Shown here piece after piece: positions 9,201-15,292 of a stretch of 18,216 nucleotides of DNA. A model generated the notes under the pieces. That model was not told the DNA's origin. It saw only the letters and a program-made list of their open reading frames with translations, and did no database searches. The stretch is from RPQK01 sp041946865 (GTDB taxonomy: Bacteria; Acidobacteriota; UBA6911; RPQK01). Position numbers and translations under genes: made by a program. Location of the stretch: the NCBI GenBank assembly GCA_041946865.1, contig JBHGBF010000091.1:1-18216 (forward strand), in the 5' to 3' direction. How positions within the stretch are numbered: position 1 is the stretch's first letter; each line of letters starts with the position of its first letter.

Positions 9201-9842
9201 CTCGAGGAAGTGACGGCCGCCTATAACGATATGCGCAGCCGTCTCGAAGAGTTCGGCCCGATCAACATGACCGCGCTCGAGGAGTACCAGGAGAACGAGA
9301 CCCGCTACAACTTCCTGGTCCAACAGAAGCAGGATATCGAGTTGTCGATCGCCGACACCACGCGAGCCATTCAGGAGATCAATCGACGCAGCCGCGAGAA
9401 GTTCCGCGACGCCTTTCAGGCGATTAACGAGAATTTCAAGCAGGTGTTTGCGAAGCTCTTCGGCGGCGGAGACTGCGGAATTCAGTTACTGGGCGAAGAG
9501 GACCTGCTTGAAAGCGGGATCGACATTTACGCCCAGCCCCCTGGGAAAAAGGTCCAGAACATCATGCTGCTGTCGGGGGGCGAGAAGGCGATGACCGTCC
9601 TGGCCCTCCTGGTGGCGCTTTTTAACTACCGTCCCAGCCAGTACTGCGTGCTCGATGAAGTCGATGCCCCGCTCGATGACGCGAATGTCGGCCGCTTCAC
9701 TGAACTGGTCCGCGAAATGTCCGAGCGGACGCAGTTCATCATCATCACCCACAACAAGCGGACCATGGAGATCGCCCACTACATCTATGGCGTGACCATG
9801 GAAGAACCGGGCGTCTCGCAAGTCGTGTCGGTCAAGTTCTGA
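6255..9842 (+). CDS. smc: Chromosome segregation ATPase SMC
   Basis: SMC dimers, with ScpA and ScpB, compact and segregate the chromosome. The protein is 1195 residues from the ATG at 6255, close to the usual 1170-1200. Walker A is GPNGCGKSN (32-40). Long coiled coils very rich in Glu, Gln, Arg and Leu run at about 165-510 and 690-1010. A globular hinge lies between, at about 515-680. The C-terminal head has signature LSGGEKAMT (1106-1114) and Walker B YCVLDEVDAPLDD, with Asp1134 and Glu1135. The reading frame is open back to a GTG at 6174 with AGG just before it. The conserved family N-terminus, LKFESLEIIGFKSFAEKT, begins right at the ATG, so the 27 extra residues are unlikely. The ribosome binding site is weak (AAGAG). 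It is divergent from the sigma gene; scpA and scpB are not in the window. Confidence 0.96.
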   Translation: MLKFESLEIIGFKSFAEKTAVAFDGRVTCVVGPNGCGKSNLSDAIAWVLGAQNARSLRSDKMEDVIFNGTARRKPSGVAEITLAIRRTDEKRLFLDGVELNEDRLEITRRLYRSGESAYLINQQRCRLKDIHQFLEDADLGMASYAVIAQGHIESFLSSKPMDRRAIIEEAAGILGYKNRRKSAELKLELAQQNLLRVNDIVAEVERQLRSLKRQAAKARRYRELREELREIQRRKFALEARDLAERLQAVRDEAHALVAKEESLKEEVQVFEQAYRARMETRDAIEKRQTEARQALATAHLEVDRSSNSIQYHQDQIATLRKRIELAASEQEKLEQALRDVMEELERFRQEKIRLESEEREVEQVIAQQRQQVEKYSGEVQQSERKLESLRADFLKLAAESSSLRNSFEQIQQRRAAAAARKARLEKEQAAVALQLADTRRQAEELERTSAEKRTELEQRRSNLSEQEGRKQGLEEQLAEIRGELSDCQQQLIACRERLESLQEIELSHSQYSEGVQKFLNHLQQSQTLTTAGTLAEAIEADPEYERLVEEALDAELEYVLVDSLDEAARGVLELKNLKSGKCTFLTLRSNNGFGKQRYDGTEVPPNKGEGVHGTLLQLLQMAPEVAQAFRRVLPERAWSVVVSDLDRAFQLAHSYPEKSFLTLEGEMLTPRGLLSASAVPSKKLGLLALKRQKKELEKRRAQVRARLADTQKHEERTKNELEAVGCVCASLQEQIYRIEKESIALAHQQQQAQNEQKRLEQAARVLADEARQIEAEDEGQVQLSRRIEAELAAKTVRQAEVERLGLEAQEGLHQLRNEFGRAQEQLHLISTDRKVMGERRLAVQRTLERVEEQRLSLDARVKASLQSNAQDQQRVASLEQELEKVRARLQDAQKTEERLKGDLQAIEAEYENWRQSQPEIEQQLADLREAATGVQEQRTRCEVERARLETQLENTSQQCFEQLQQTLAEVMEGTSAETGPLEEVTAAYNDMRSRLEEFGPINMTALEEYQENETRYNFLVQQKQDIELSIADTTRAIQEINRRSREKFRDAFQAINENFKQVFAKLFGGGDCGIQLLGEEDLLESGIDIYAQPPGKKVQNIMLLSGGEKAMTVLALLVALFNYRPSQYCVLDEVDAPLDDANVGRFTELVREMSERTQFIIITHNKRTMEIAHYIYGVTMEEPGVSQVVSVKF

Positions 9843-9911
9843 TTCTCCCGGACTTCGCCAACTAAGAAAATCTCCCCCTGATTCGTTAAGTCAGTCAGGA
9901 GGGCGTGGGCC

Positions 9912-10172
9912 ATGAGGAGGACAATCGCGGTTCTTGTGGGCTTTCTGGCTTTCGGACTGGTCGGTTACGTCGGCGGGCAAGTGCAAAACCAGCAATCCGA
10001 GACGATCCAGCGACTGCAATCCCGAATCGAATCGCTCGAACACCATAAGATCAGCAGGGCGGATTGTGCGTGCATCCGCCTGGAGAAAGGCAGCCGGGAG
10101 ATCGAAGTGGGCGGCATCCGTTTCTATCTCGTACCCGTTACGGATCAAACCGGAAAGGGCAAGCCCGATTAG
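9912..10172 (+). CDS. Small single-pass membrane protein with coiled coil, function unknown
   Basis: The 86 residues are not recognised as a named family. The ATG is preceded by AGGAGGG at a spacing of 8 bases, which strongly supports a real gene despite its size. Residues 4-22 form a hydrophobic helix (a membrane anchor or uncleaved signal). Residues 25-47 are a Gln/Glu/Leu-rich stretch with heptad character. A short C-terminal part carries a CAC motif (Cys55, Cys57) and a beta-like segment, EIEVGGIRFYLVPV. The topology would place the coiled coil and tail outside the membrane. It starts 69 bases after smc with no terminator visible between, so it may be cotranscribed with smc. No functional link to SMC can be claimed from this. 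Confidence 0.7.
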   Translation: MRRTIAVLVGFLAFGLVGYVGGQVQNQQSETIQRLQSRIESLEHHKISRADCACIRLEKGSREIEVGGIRFYLVPVTDQTGKGKPD

Positions 10173-10173
10173 T

Positions 10174-10242
10174 GCCACGTGGCTTAAATAAGTTAGCTGA
10201 CGGACATGGACGTCCCAGTCGATGTCGAGGAAAGACGTCTTT
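10174..10242. repeat. Cluster of perfect and near-perfect palindromes in a convergent gap
   Basis: Just after the small membrane protein there is a perfect 10-base palindrome GCCACGTGGC (10174-10183), a hairpin GGAC...GTCC (10202-10215) and a perfect 12-base palindrome AAAGACGTCTTT (10231-10242). They sit between converging genes, so transcription termination or a nucleoid/regulator site are the natural possibilities. None has a proper T tract, so I do not call a terminator. Confidence 0.5.
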
Positions 10243-10276
10243 GTTTGTAGTTCCGACTTCAGGCGAAACTAAAAAC
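10243..10276. repeat. Diverged half copy of the GTTCGTAGTTCCGCC palindromic repeat
   Basis: GTTTGTAGTTCCG (10243-10255) is an inverted match to CGAAACTAAAAAC (10264-10276), with 11 of 13 positions pairing. The first 27 bases align closely with the left part of the full-length element at 15187-15270, with substitutions and one missing G. It lies in the convergent gap before uridine kinase. I interpret it as a degenerate or partial member of a dispersed intergenic hairpin family. Confidence 0.65.
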
Positions 10277-10335
10277 AAATCGTGCCGCTGCTCGATTCGG
10301 TGAAGGATCAGGCTTCAGGAGACGAGCCCGGCGGC

Positions 10336-10947
10336 TCACCTGGAGTTCCTGCCTTCAATCCTCTCCATGACCGCCTGGGTCCACTCCTCCAGGGGGGCAT
10401 CGCTGAGCACGAGGTCCGCCTTGTCCGTGGTTGGGCTGACGAACCTTTCGAACATCGGACGCACTGTCCGGACGTATTGCTGGAGGACCGATTCGAGCGA
10501 TCGCCCGCGCTCCCTGGTGTCGCGCGCAATCCGGCGCAGCAGCCGGATATCGGCTTCCACATCCAGAAAGACTCGAAGGTGCGAAAGCTCCACCAGTCGC
10601 GGATCATGCAGGATAAGCGTCCCTTCGAGGATGATGAATGGCGCCGGCCGGACCTGCTCAAAGCCGATTCGCTGATGGCTCACAAAGCAGTACAAGGGGA
10701 CTTCAACCGTCCGCATTTGCCGCAGGCCTTCGACCGCCTCGGCCAGAAGCTCCCACTGGAGCGCGTCGGGATGGTCGAAATTGTAGTCCTCAGGGCAAGC
10801 GGAATATTGGGACGGAAGGGAGCGGTAGTATGAGTCCTGCGAAACAAAGACGGACTGGCAGGGCGGCAGAACGGACATGAGTGAGCGGGCAAGGAGGGTC
10901 TTGCCGCTCCCGCTGCCGCCCGCTATGGCGATGACAAACGGCTTCAC
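10336..10947 (-). CDS. udk: Uridine kinase
   Basis: It phosphorylates uridine (and cytidine) to the monophosphate in pyrimidine salvage. The 203-residue protein has the P-loop GGSGSGKT (10-17), SQDSYYR with Asp38 in the position of the usual catalytic Asp, YNFDHPDALQWELL, PLYCFVSHQR, FIILEGTLIL, and the lid RRIARDTRERGRSLESVLQQY. All are characteristic of Udk rather than phosphoribulokinase or pantothenate kinase. The start is GTG at 10947, 7 bases after the stop of the DUF1080 gene. An upstream ATG at 11097 would add 50 low-complexity residues and run deep into the DUF1080 gene, so it is rejected. No good ribosome binding site is visible, so translation is probably coupled to the gene before it. 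The pairing of nucleoside salvage with a secreted glycan-related protein looks incidental. Confidence 0.92.
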   Translation of the reverse strand: MKPFVIAIAGGSGSGKTLLARSLMSVLPPCQSVFVSQDSYYRSLPSQYSACPEDYNFDHPDALQWELLAEAVEGLRQMRTVEVPLYCFVSHQRIGFEQVRPAPFIILEGTLILHDPRLVELSHLRVFLDVEADIRLLRRIARDTRERGRSLESVLQQYVRTVRPMFERFVSPTTDKADLVLSDAPLEEWTQAVMERIEGRNSR

Positions 10948-10954
10948 GCAGGCG

Positions 10955-11689
10955 CTACTTTTTGATTTCTCTGATCTTGATGTCTCTGAACCAGAAGACG
11001 CTGCCGTGGTCCTGGAGAGCAATGTGTCCTTTCTTGGCCAGGCCGTAATCGGGGGCATCCTTCCACTTTCCGGAGTTACGGAGCCTGGTCCACTCATTGG
11101 TCCAGCGCTCGAACTCCAGGATCTTCTTCCCGTTCAGCCAGTGCTCGACGTGGGGCCCATTGACTACGATGCGGGTGTTGTTCCACTCACCGACCGGCTT
11201 GAGCTGCTTTTGATCGTTGGGCAGGTGCATGGCGTAGTTTGCCCCAGCCTTTTGCCACTCCTCGAGCTTCTGAGGAAAGCCAACGTCATCGATGAACTGG
11301 TACTCCGGGCCGGTCATCCAGGCCGCCTTGTATTTTGGATCCTCGACAACTCCGTACATCACGCCACTGTTCCCGCCCTTGGAGGTCTTCCAGTCTATGC
11401 TCAACTCGAAGTCTTCATACTCCTGGTCGGTTATCAGATCAGCACGCAGGTCACTCCCGTAATTGCCTTCCGTTCCGACCGATTTCAAGGCGCAGTCTTC
11501 AACGGTCCATGACTTCGTGTTCTGGCCGTTGTATCCATGCCAGCCGCTGAGGGTTTTGCCGTCGAACAACAACTTCCAGCCAGCCGCCTTTTCCTGGGGC
11601 GTCAGCTCGTTGTCCTTTTCGCAGTCGGCGTCCATCCAGGTTACGAACCCCAATAGAATGGCTATACAGAGTATCATCTTTCCTCTCAT
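10955..11689 (-). CDS. Secreted DUF1080 / 3-keto-disaccharide hydrolase-like protein
   Basis: The 244-residue protein has an N-terminal hydrophobic signal (about residues 5-18) and a single domain of the DUF1080 family, a concanavalin-like beta jelly roll. Characteristic stretches are GWKLLFDGKTLSGWHG (about 37-52), the core WKTSKGGNSGVMYGV, the ligand-face EYQFIDD, and the terminal GHIALQDHGSVFWFRDIKIRE. Members of the family hydrolyse 3-keto-glycosides or are annotated only as DUF1080; the substrate here is unknown. A cysteine at residue 23 follows DAD, not a standard lipobox, so a cleaved secretory signal is more likely than a lipoprotein. GAGGAC lies 6 bases before the ATG. A second in-frame ATG four codons later is an alternative start. 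It is followed after 7 bases by udk in the same direction. Confidence 0.88.
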   Translation of the reverse strand: MRGKMILCIAILLGFVTWMDADCEKDNELTPQEKAAGWKLLFDGKTLSGWHGYNGQNTKSWTVEDCALKSVGTEGNYGSDLRADLITDQEYEDFELSIDWKTSKGGNSGVMYGVVEDPKYKAAWMTGPEYQFIDDVGFPQKLEEWQKAGANYAMHLPNDQKQLKPVGEWNNTRIVVNGPHVEHWLNGKKILEFERWTNEWTRLRNSGKWKDAPDYGLAKKGHIALQDHGSVFWFRDIKIREIKK

Positions 11690-11802
11690 GCTCTTGTCCT
11701 CGGTAAAAGCTTACCACGTAAACTGTGACTTTGCTCACCGGTCTGGAACGGGCTTTTTCCGGGATCGTGAGCGGGGCCACAAGTACCTCCGGAAGCCCTG
11801 CC

Positions 11803-11808
11803 TATAAT
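11803..11808 (+). promoter_or_regulatory. Candidate -10 element (TATAAT) upstream of the TPR gene
   Basis: A perfect TATAAT lies 100 bases before the ATG at 11909. The hexamer at 17-base spacing upstream (CAAGTA) does not match a -35 consensus, so the promoter would rely on other contacts or be weak. In this GC-rich intergenic gap a perfect -10 is still noteworthy. Confidence 0.4.
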
Positions 11809-11890
11809 GACAGCAAGTTCTCAGTAAGTGCACCGACAGGTTTTTGTCACTGCAGGAAGCGCGGTACCCGCAGACGTTCGTAGATGGGGC

Positions 11891-11897
11891 AGGAAGG
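11891..11897 (+). promoter_or_regulatory. Ribosome binding site deciding the TPR gene start
   Basis: AGGAAGG lies 11 bases before the ATG at 11909. The alternative GTG at 11828 in the same frame has no such site, so the shorter 617-residue product is preferred. Confidence 0.55.
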
Positions 11898-11908
11898 ACT
11901 GGTCCGAC

Positions 11909-13762
11909 ATGGACTTACTGAAGAGGGTTTTCGAAAGGGCGTGGGGGAGGGACAATCGCCGGGGTTCGGAGAGTCCAAGCGTGACGGTCCCCGGCCTTCT
12001 CGATGTCTACGAGGACTCTAGCCGCAAGGCGTACTTCGGGAAAGAAAGCTGGGATGGTGACCAGTCAGGCCCACCGGATCCCAACAGCAGTGATGCCCTC
12101 TATCGTCACATTGTTGACAGCCTTGACCATACGACGGGCAAGGAACTGCTCGAAATGACACGGCGGCTGCGTGACATGGAGCAAGAGGCGGCCCGCGCAG
12201 CTTGCCTTCAGGCCTATGTCCTGTTACTCAACGGCCGGCTCGACGAGGCGGAAGAAACGCTGAAATCCTGGATGCGCCTGCATGGGGAAGACGCGATATT
12301 CCTGGTGCATCTTGCCAGAATTTACGCCGATAGAGGCGACCAGACGCGTGCCGAGCTGACCTTGTGGCGCGCGCTCAAGCGGGATCCGAACGAAATTCAT
12401 GCAGTCGAATGGTTTACCTCGATTCACCGCGACCGCTTCGGCCAGCACGAGTACCTGCGGGCCCTCGAGCAGTTGACGTCGTTCCCCGGGAGCTGGAGGC
12501 CGCAGCTGTGGCTGGCACAGGCCATGCTAGAGGAGCGGCAGTTCGATAAAGCGCGCCGGTACTATCAGCAGGCCCTTTCAGTGCTCGAAGAGGTACCCAG
12601 CGATGTCATGCGGACAACCTCGGAAGCCTTGGGGAACGCCGGCCGGATCTCGGACATCGTCGAGCTTCTCTGCCCTCGTTACAAAGCTGAAGAACACGGT
12701 CTGATCGGCGGTAACAACCTGCTGCGGGCCTGCCTGGCCCTGAAGGACACGGAGAAAGCGCTCGCCATTTTGAGAGACTTGAATGCCTTGAAACGGCCCG
12801 ACTGGCGCGAACAGCTCCAATACTGGGCGGAGCGGATCGATCAGGCGCTTTCATCCCAGAAGAGCCCGAAAGGCGTGAAGACCTCCCCGGTTTCGCTGCT
12901 GACTCTGGAAAACCCGGTCTGGTCTCACCGGCTGATTGACTCGGACCTTCTTCTGCCCCAGAAGGGCGTCAAGGCGATAAGAATCGCGTTCCTGTCCTGC
13001 TCCTGCAAGACGCCGAGCGCTGCGCACAGCACCGATCCGGAGGCAGCGCGGAAGTGGGCCCGGCTGATCCCGCTGTTCCTGGCCGAACAGATCCACATGC
13101 TCACCACTGCGGAGTCCTTGACGCTAATCATGATCAAGACCGGAGGCAGCGACTTCTACTCGCCCGAGGAAGCCCTCAAAAAAGAAGCGATCCGGAAGAT
13201 GGGATGCAAAGTCGAAGCGAACTACGTGCTAAGCGGTCACCTCGACGCCACCCAGACTCCGTGGGAGGTCAGGTTCGACCTGGAGAGCCTCGGCGAAAGC
13301 GAATCTCAACACAGCCTGGTCGGGACGATTCAGCCGGCGAATCCCGGCGCCGACCTTCTGGAGCTCTCCCGGCGCCTGCAGAGGCTTGTCCTCGAGGAAA
13401 CCGGGGTCCATCGGTCGTTGCGTCCGATTGATTATCGCCTTCCCCTGGGCGACTGCTTCAACCTTTACCTGGACGGGCTCTGTGAGTCATTGACACTGTC
13501 AGCTGCCATCCGCAACTGCAGTCCGGCGATGCTCTACGATGAGCGCAGCCTGCTCGACCGCCTGCTCAATCTGGCACTGGAAGACACCGGGAGTGATGTC
13601 ACCCGGATCATGTTCGTGGGCGCCCTGGCGAAGAGCAAAGCGTCGGGGTCGGAAGTCTTCAAACAGTATGAAAGCCAGGTTGAGAGACTCCTGCTGGATC
13701 ATCCTCTGACCGGATTTGCCCGGGAATCGGCGGAAAAGACGCTGGCCGCGCTGTACGCGTAG
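11909..13762 (+). CDS. TPR-repeat protein with a possible TolB/FlgO-like segment
   Basis: Not recognised as a named protein; 617 residues. The first 60 residues are polar and probably disordered. Helical TPR-like repeats cover about residues 92-310, clearest at 92-124 (AYVLLLNGRLDEAEETLKSW), 127-160 (FLVHLARIYADRGDQTRAEL) and 196-230 (LWLAQAMLEERQFDKARRYY). A second, globular part begins near 355 with IRIAFLSCSC. It contains a stretch at 423-460, EAIRKMGCKVEANYVLSGHL, that resembles the 'LGADYVLEG' segment of TolB-like/FlgO-like domains found next to TPRs in many proteins. This comparison is from memory and tentative. There is no signal peptide or membrane helix, so it is cytoplasmic, presumably a protein-interaction scaffold. 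A terminator-like hairpin follows at 13906. Confidence 0.75.
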   Translation: MDLLKRVFERAWGRDNRRGSESPSVTVPGLLDVYEDSSRKAYFGKESWDGDQSGPPDPNSSDALYRHIVDSLDHTTGKELLEMTRRLRDMEQEAARAACLQAYVLLLNGRLDEAEETLKSWMRLHGEDAIFLVHLARIYADRGDQTRAELTLWRALKRDPNEIHAVEWFTSIHRDRFGQHEYLRALEQLTSFPGSWRPQLWLAQAMLEERQFDKARRYYQQALSVLEEVPSDVMRTTSEALGNAGRISDIVELLCPRYKAEEHGLIGGNNLLRACLALKDTEKALAILRDLNALKRPDWREQLQYWAERIDQALSSQKSPKGVKTSPVSLLTLENPVWSHRLIDSDLLLPQKGVKAIRIAFLSCSCKTPSAAHSTDPEAARKWARLIPLFLAEQIHMLTTAESLTLIMIKTGGSDFYSPEEALKKEAIRKMGCKVEANYVLSGHLDATQTPWEVRFDLESLGESESQHSLVGTIQPANPGADLLELSRRLQRLVLEETGVHRSLRPIDYRLPLGDCFNLYLDGLCESLTLSAAIRNCSPAMLYDERSLLDRLLNLALEDTGSDVTRIMFVGALAKSKASGSEVFKQYESQVERLLLDHPLTGFARESAEKTLAALYA

Positions 13763-13905
13763 CAGCTGACAACCGGCAGCCGGCGGCTGAAATGGACGGC
13801 GGAACACGGCTCTTCCGAGGATTTTTTCAAGGCTTTTGTCCGTGCGCGCCTCTGAAGGATCGTGGACTCTCCCGATGAAACTCCTCCAGCCTGGCCCAGG
13901 CCCCC

Positions 13906-13933
13906 TGCCTGATTCTTTCAGGCACCCCTTTTT
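13906..13933 (+). terminator. Probable intrinsic terminator after the TPR gene
   Basis: TGCCTGA (13906-13912) pairs perfectly with TCAGGCA (13918-13924) around a 5-base loop. CCCC and five T residues (13929-13933) follow. The T tract is separated from the stem by four C residues, which makes it a weaker than classical terminator. Confidence 0.5.
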
Positions 13934-14133
13934 CTCCGCTCTGTCAAAGCCAAACTCCCGTGCCAGTTGAGTTGGAAGGGAAACGCAGCCGTTCGGGGCG
14001 CCTAAAGCGCATGCCGGAAACATGCATCTCGATGCGAATGAGCAGATCGGGGATAGGAGCAATCCATTCTCGCGTCGACATTTAGAGACGTAACCGTTTT
14101 TGGTCTTCGATTTGCTGAGCGATCAGAGGGAGC

Positions 14134-14138
14134 AGGAG
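14134..14138 (+). promoter_or_regulatory. Ribosome binding site deciding the response regulator start
   Basis: AGGAG lies 9 bases before the ATG at 14148. It favours this ATG over the TTG at 14100, which would only add a non-conserved 16-residue leader. Confidence 0.6.
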
Positions 14139-14147
14139 ACAAAAAGC

Positions 14148-15119
14148 ATGTTAGAAACCGAAACAGTCAATAGTTCCCTGGAACAAGCCAGGATTCTGAT
14201 TGTGGATGACGAGCGCAGCGTGTGCAGCAGCGTGGAGAAGGTGCTCAACCGTCAAGGCTACCGGACCAGCACCGCCTTGTCCGTTTCAAAGGCCCTGGAG
14301 ATCTTACAGGGTAACAACGACTTCAGCCTGATCATCACCGACCTGATGATGCCGAAGGTCAACGGCATGGAGCTTTTGAAGATTGCGAGGAGCAGCTGGC
14401 CGAATATTCCGGTCTTGGTGATCACCGGCTATCCCTCTATCGCATCGGCGGTAGAGGCTACCCAACTGGGGGCCGCCAACTATCTGGCTAAGCCCTTCAC
14501 CCCTGAGGAGCTGCAATCCGCCGTGATGCAGGCGCTGACCCCGAAGCCCACCGACCGGGTGGACACCGATCCCGGCCGTTGCGGCCAGGAGACAGAATCC
14601 GGTTCGATAGACGTTGACCTGCCCTTCTCGTACGCCGAGGTTGCGGCCGCTACGTCCAGCGCCTACGCAGACGCTTTGGGCCGCTCCGACCTGCCGGTGG
14701 TCGGCCATTGGACCAAGGAAGGGCGCGGCGGCGACGGTCCCACCGTCCTGGTCATCGATGACGAGGTGATCGTGGTCAACAGCGTGCGGCGCATCCTGTC
14801 GCGCAAGGGGTACCGGGTGGAATCGGCATTTACCGGGCGGGAGGCCTTGCAGCGGATCAGCGAGCAAGACTACTCGCTGGCGCTCCTGGATATGCGTCTG
14901 CCCGACTGGGACGGGCTCAAACTGCTCTCTCACATCAAACGCATTAAACCCGACATGCCCGTCCTGGTTGTCACCGGCTATGCCTCAATCGAAACGGCCG
15001 TGGAAGCGGTCCAGAGAGGCGCGTCCGACTACATGGCCAAGCCCTTTACACCCGAGGAGCTTTATCAGTTCACCAGCCGGACGCTCAGCCGCTACCCCTG
15101 GCGACGGGGCCCCGCTTAG
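14148..15119 (+). CDS. Response regulator with two tandem receiver domains
   Basis: The 323-residue protein holds two CheY-like receivers and no DNA-binding or enzymatic output domain. Receiver 1 (about 14-132) has the acidic pair Asp20-Asp21, phospho-acceptor Asp65 in TDLMMP, Thr93 and Lys115 in NYLAKPF. Receiver 2 (about 198-315) has Asp204-Asp205, Asp248 in LDMRLP, Thr276 and Lys298 in DYMAKPF. Both sites look complete, so both may be phosphorylated. The segments ITGYPSIASAVEATQLGA and VTGYASIETAVEAVQRGA, each followed by KPFTPEEL, are very alike, which suggests internal duplication. A 65-residue linker with PFSYAEVAAATSSAYADALG separates them and has helical character. No histidine kinase is adjacent, so the partner is elsewhere. 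The role could be signalling through protein-protein contact or as a phosphate sink. Confidence 0.92.
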   Translation: MLETETVNSSLEQARILIVDDERSVCSSVEKVLNRQGYRTSTALSVSKALEILQGNNDFSLIITDLMMPKVNGMELLKIARSSWPNIPVLVITGYPSIASAVEATQLGAANYLAKPFTPEELQSAVMQALTPKPTDRVDTDPGRCGQETESGSIDVDLPFSYAEVAAATSSAYADALGRSDLPVVGHWTKEGRGGDGPTVLVIDDEVIVVNSVRRILSRKGYRVESAFTGREALQRISEQDYSLALLDMRLPDWDGLKLLSHIKRIKPDMPVLVVTGYASIETAVEAVQRGASDYMAKPFTPEELYQFTSRTLSRYPWRRGPA

Positions 15120-15186
15120 CTGCGGTGTCGCGCGCAGACCGAGGGTGTTGAAAAAAGCTCCCCGGACGAGCGTTGTTCCGCTGTGC

Positions 15187-15270
15187 GTTCGTAGTTCCGC
15201 CTTCGGGCGGAAACGCAGATGCTGCTATGGCTTAGCACTGAAAAGCCCTCCTAAAGGTGGAACTACGAAC
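15187..15270. repeat. Palindromic intergenic repeat (GTTCGTAGTTCCGCC ... GGTGGAACTACGAAC)
   Basis: The outer arms GTTCGTAGTTCCGCC (15187-15201) and GGTGGAACTACGAAC (15256-15270) are inverted repeats matching at 14 of 15 positions. Inside the left arm TTCCGCC and GGCGGAA (15195-15212) form a perfect hairpin closed by a TTCG tetraloop. The right end has a decayed counterpart (CCTCC-TAAA-GGTGG). A related half copy lies at 10243-10276. Form, size and convergent intergenic position fit a REP/MITE-like dispersed element. No T tract follows, so it is not called a terminator. Confidence 0.8.
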
Positions 15271-15292
15271 GGGTTGGGAGGGGCGCTGCCAC

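Larger units (their letters stand above)
13763..14147. other. Intergenic gap of 385 bases, no gene seen
   Basis: Between the TPR gene and the response regulator I find no convincing ORF in either direction. The only long minus-strand frame (13499-14062) runs into the TPR gene and reads as an antisense shadow. The gap contains the hairpin at 13906-13924. I see no sigma-70 promoter with two good boxes and no sigma-54 box before the regulator. Confidence 0.6.

Noticed and set aside
10282..10833. Plus-strand frame of 183 codons over udk
   Set aside because: Antisense to uridine kinase, whose motifs are unmistakable.
13499..14062. Minus-strand frame crossing the end of the TPR gene into the gap
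   Set aside because: No ribosome binding site, no family resemblance, and two thirds of it is not under any coding-like constraint I can see; treated as chance.
15140..15180. GAGGGTGTTGAAAAAAG sequence resembling the end of an insertion sequence
   Set aside because: No matching inverted partner, target duplication or transposase nearby; too little to call.
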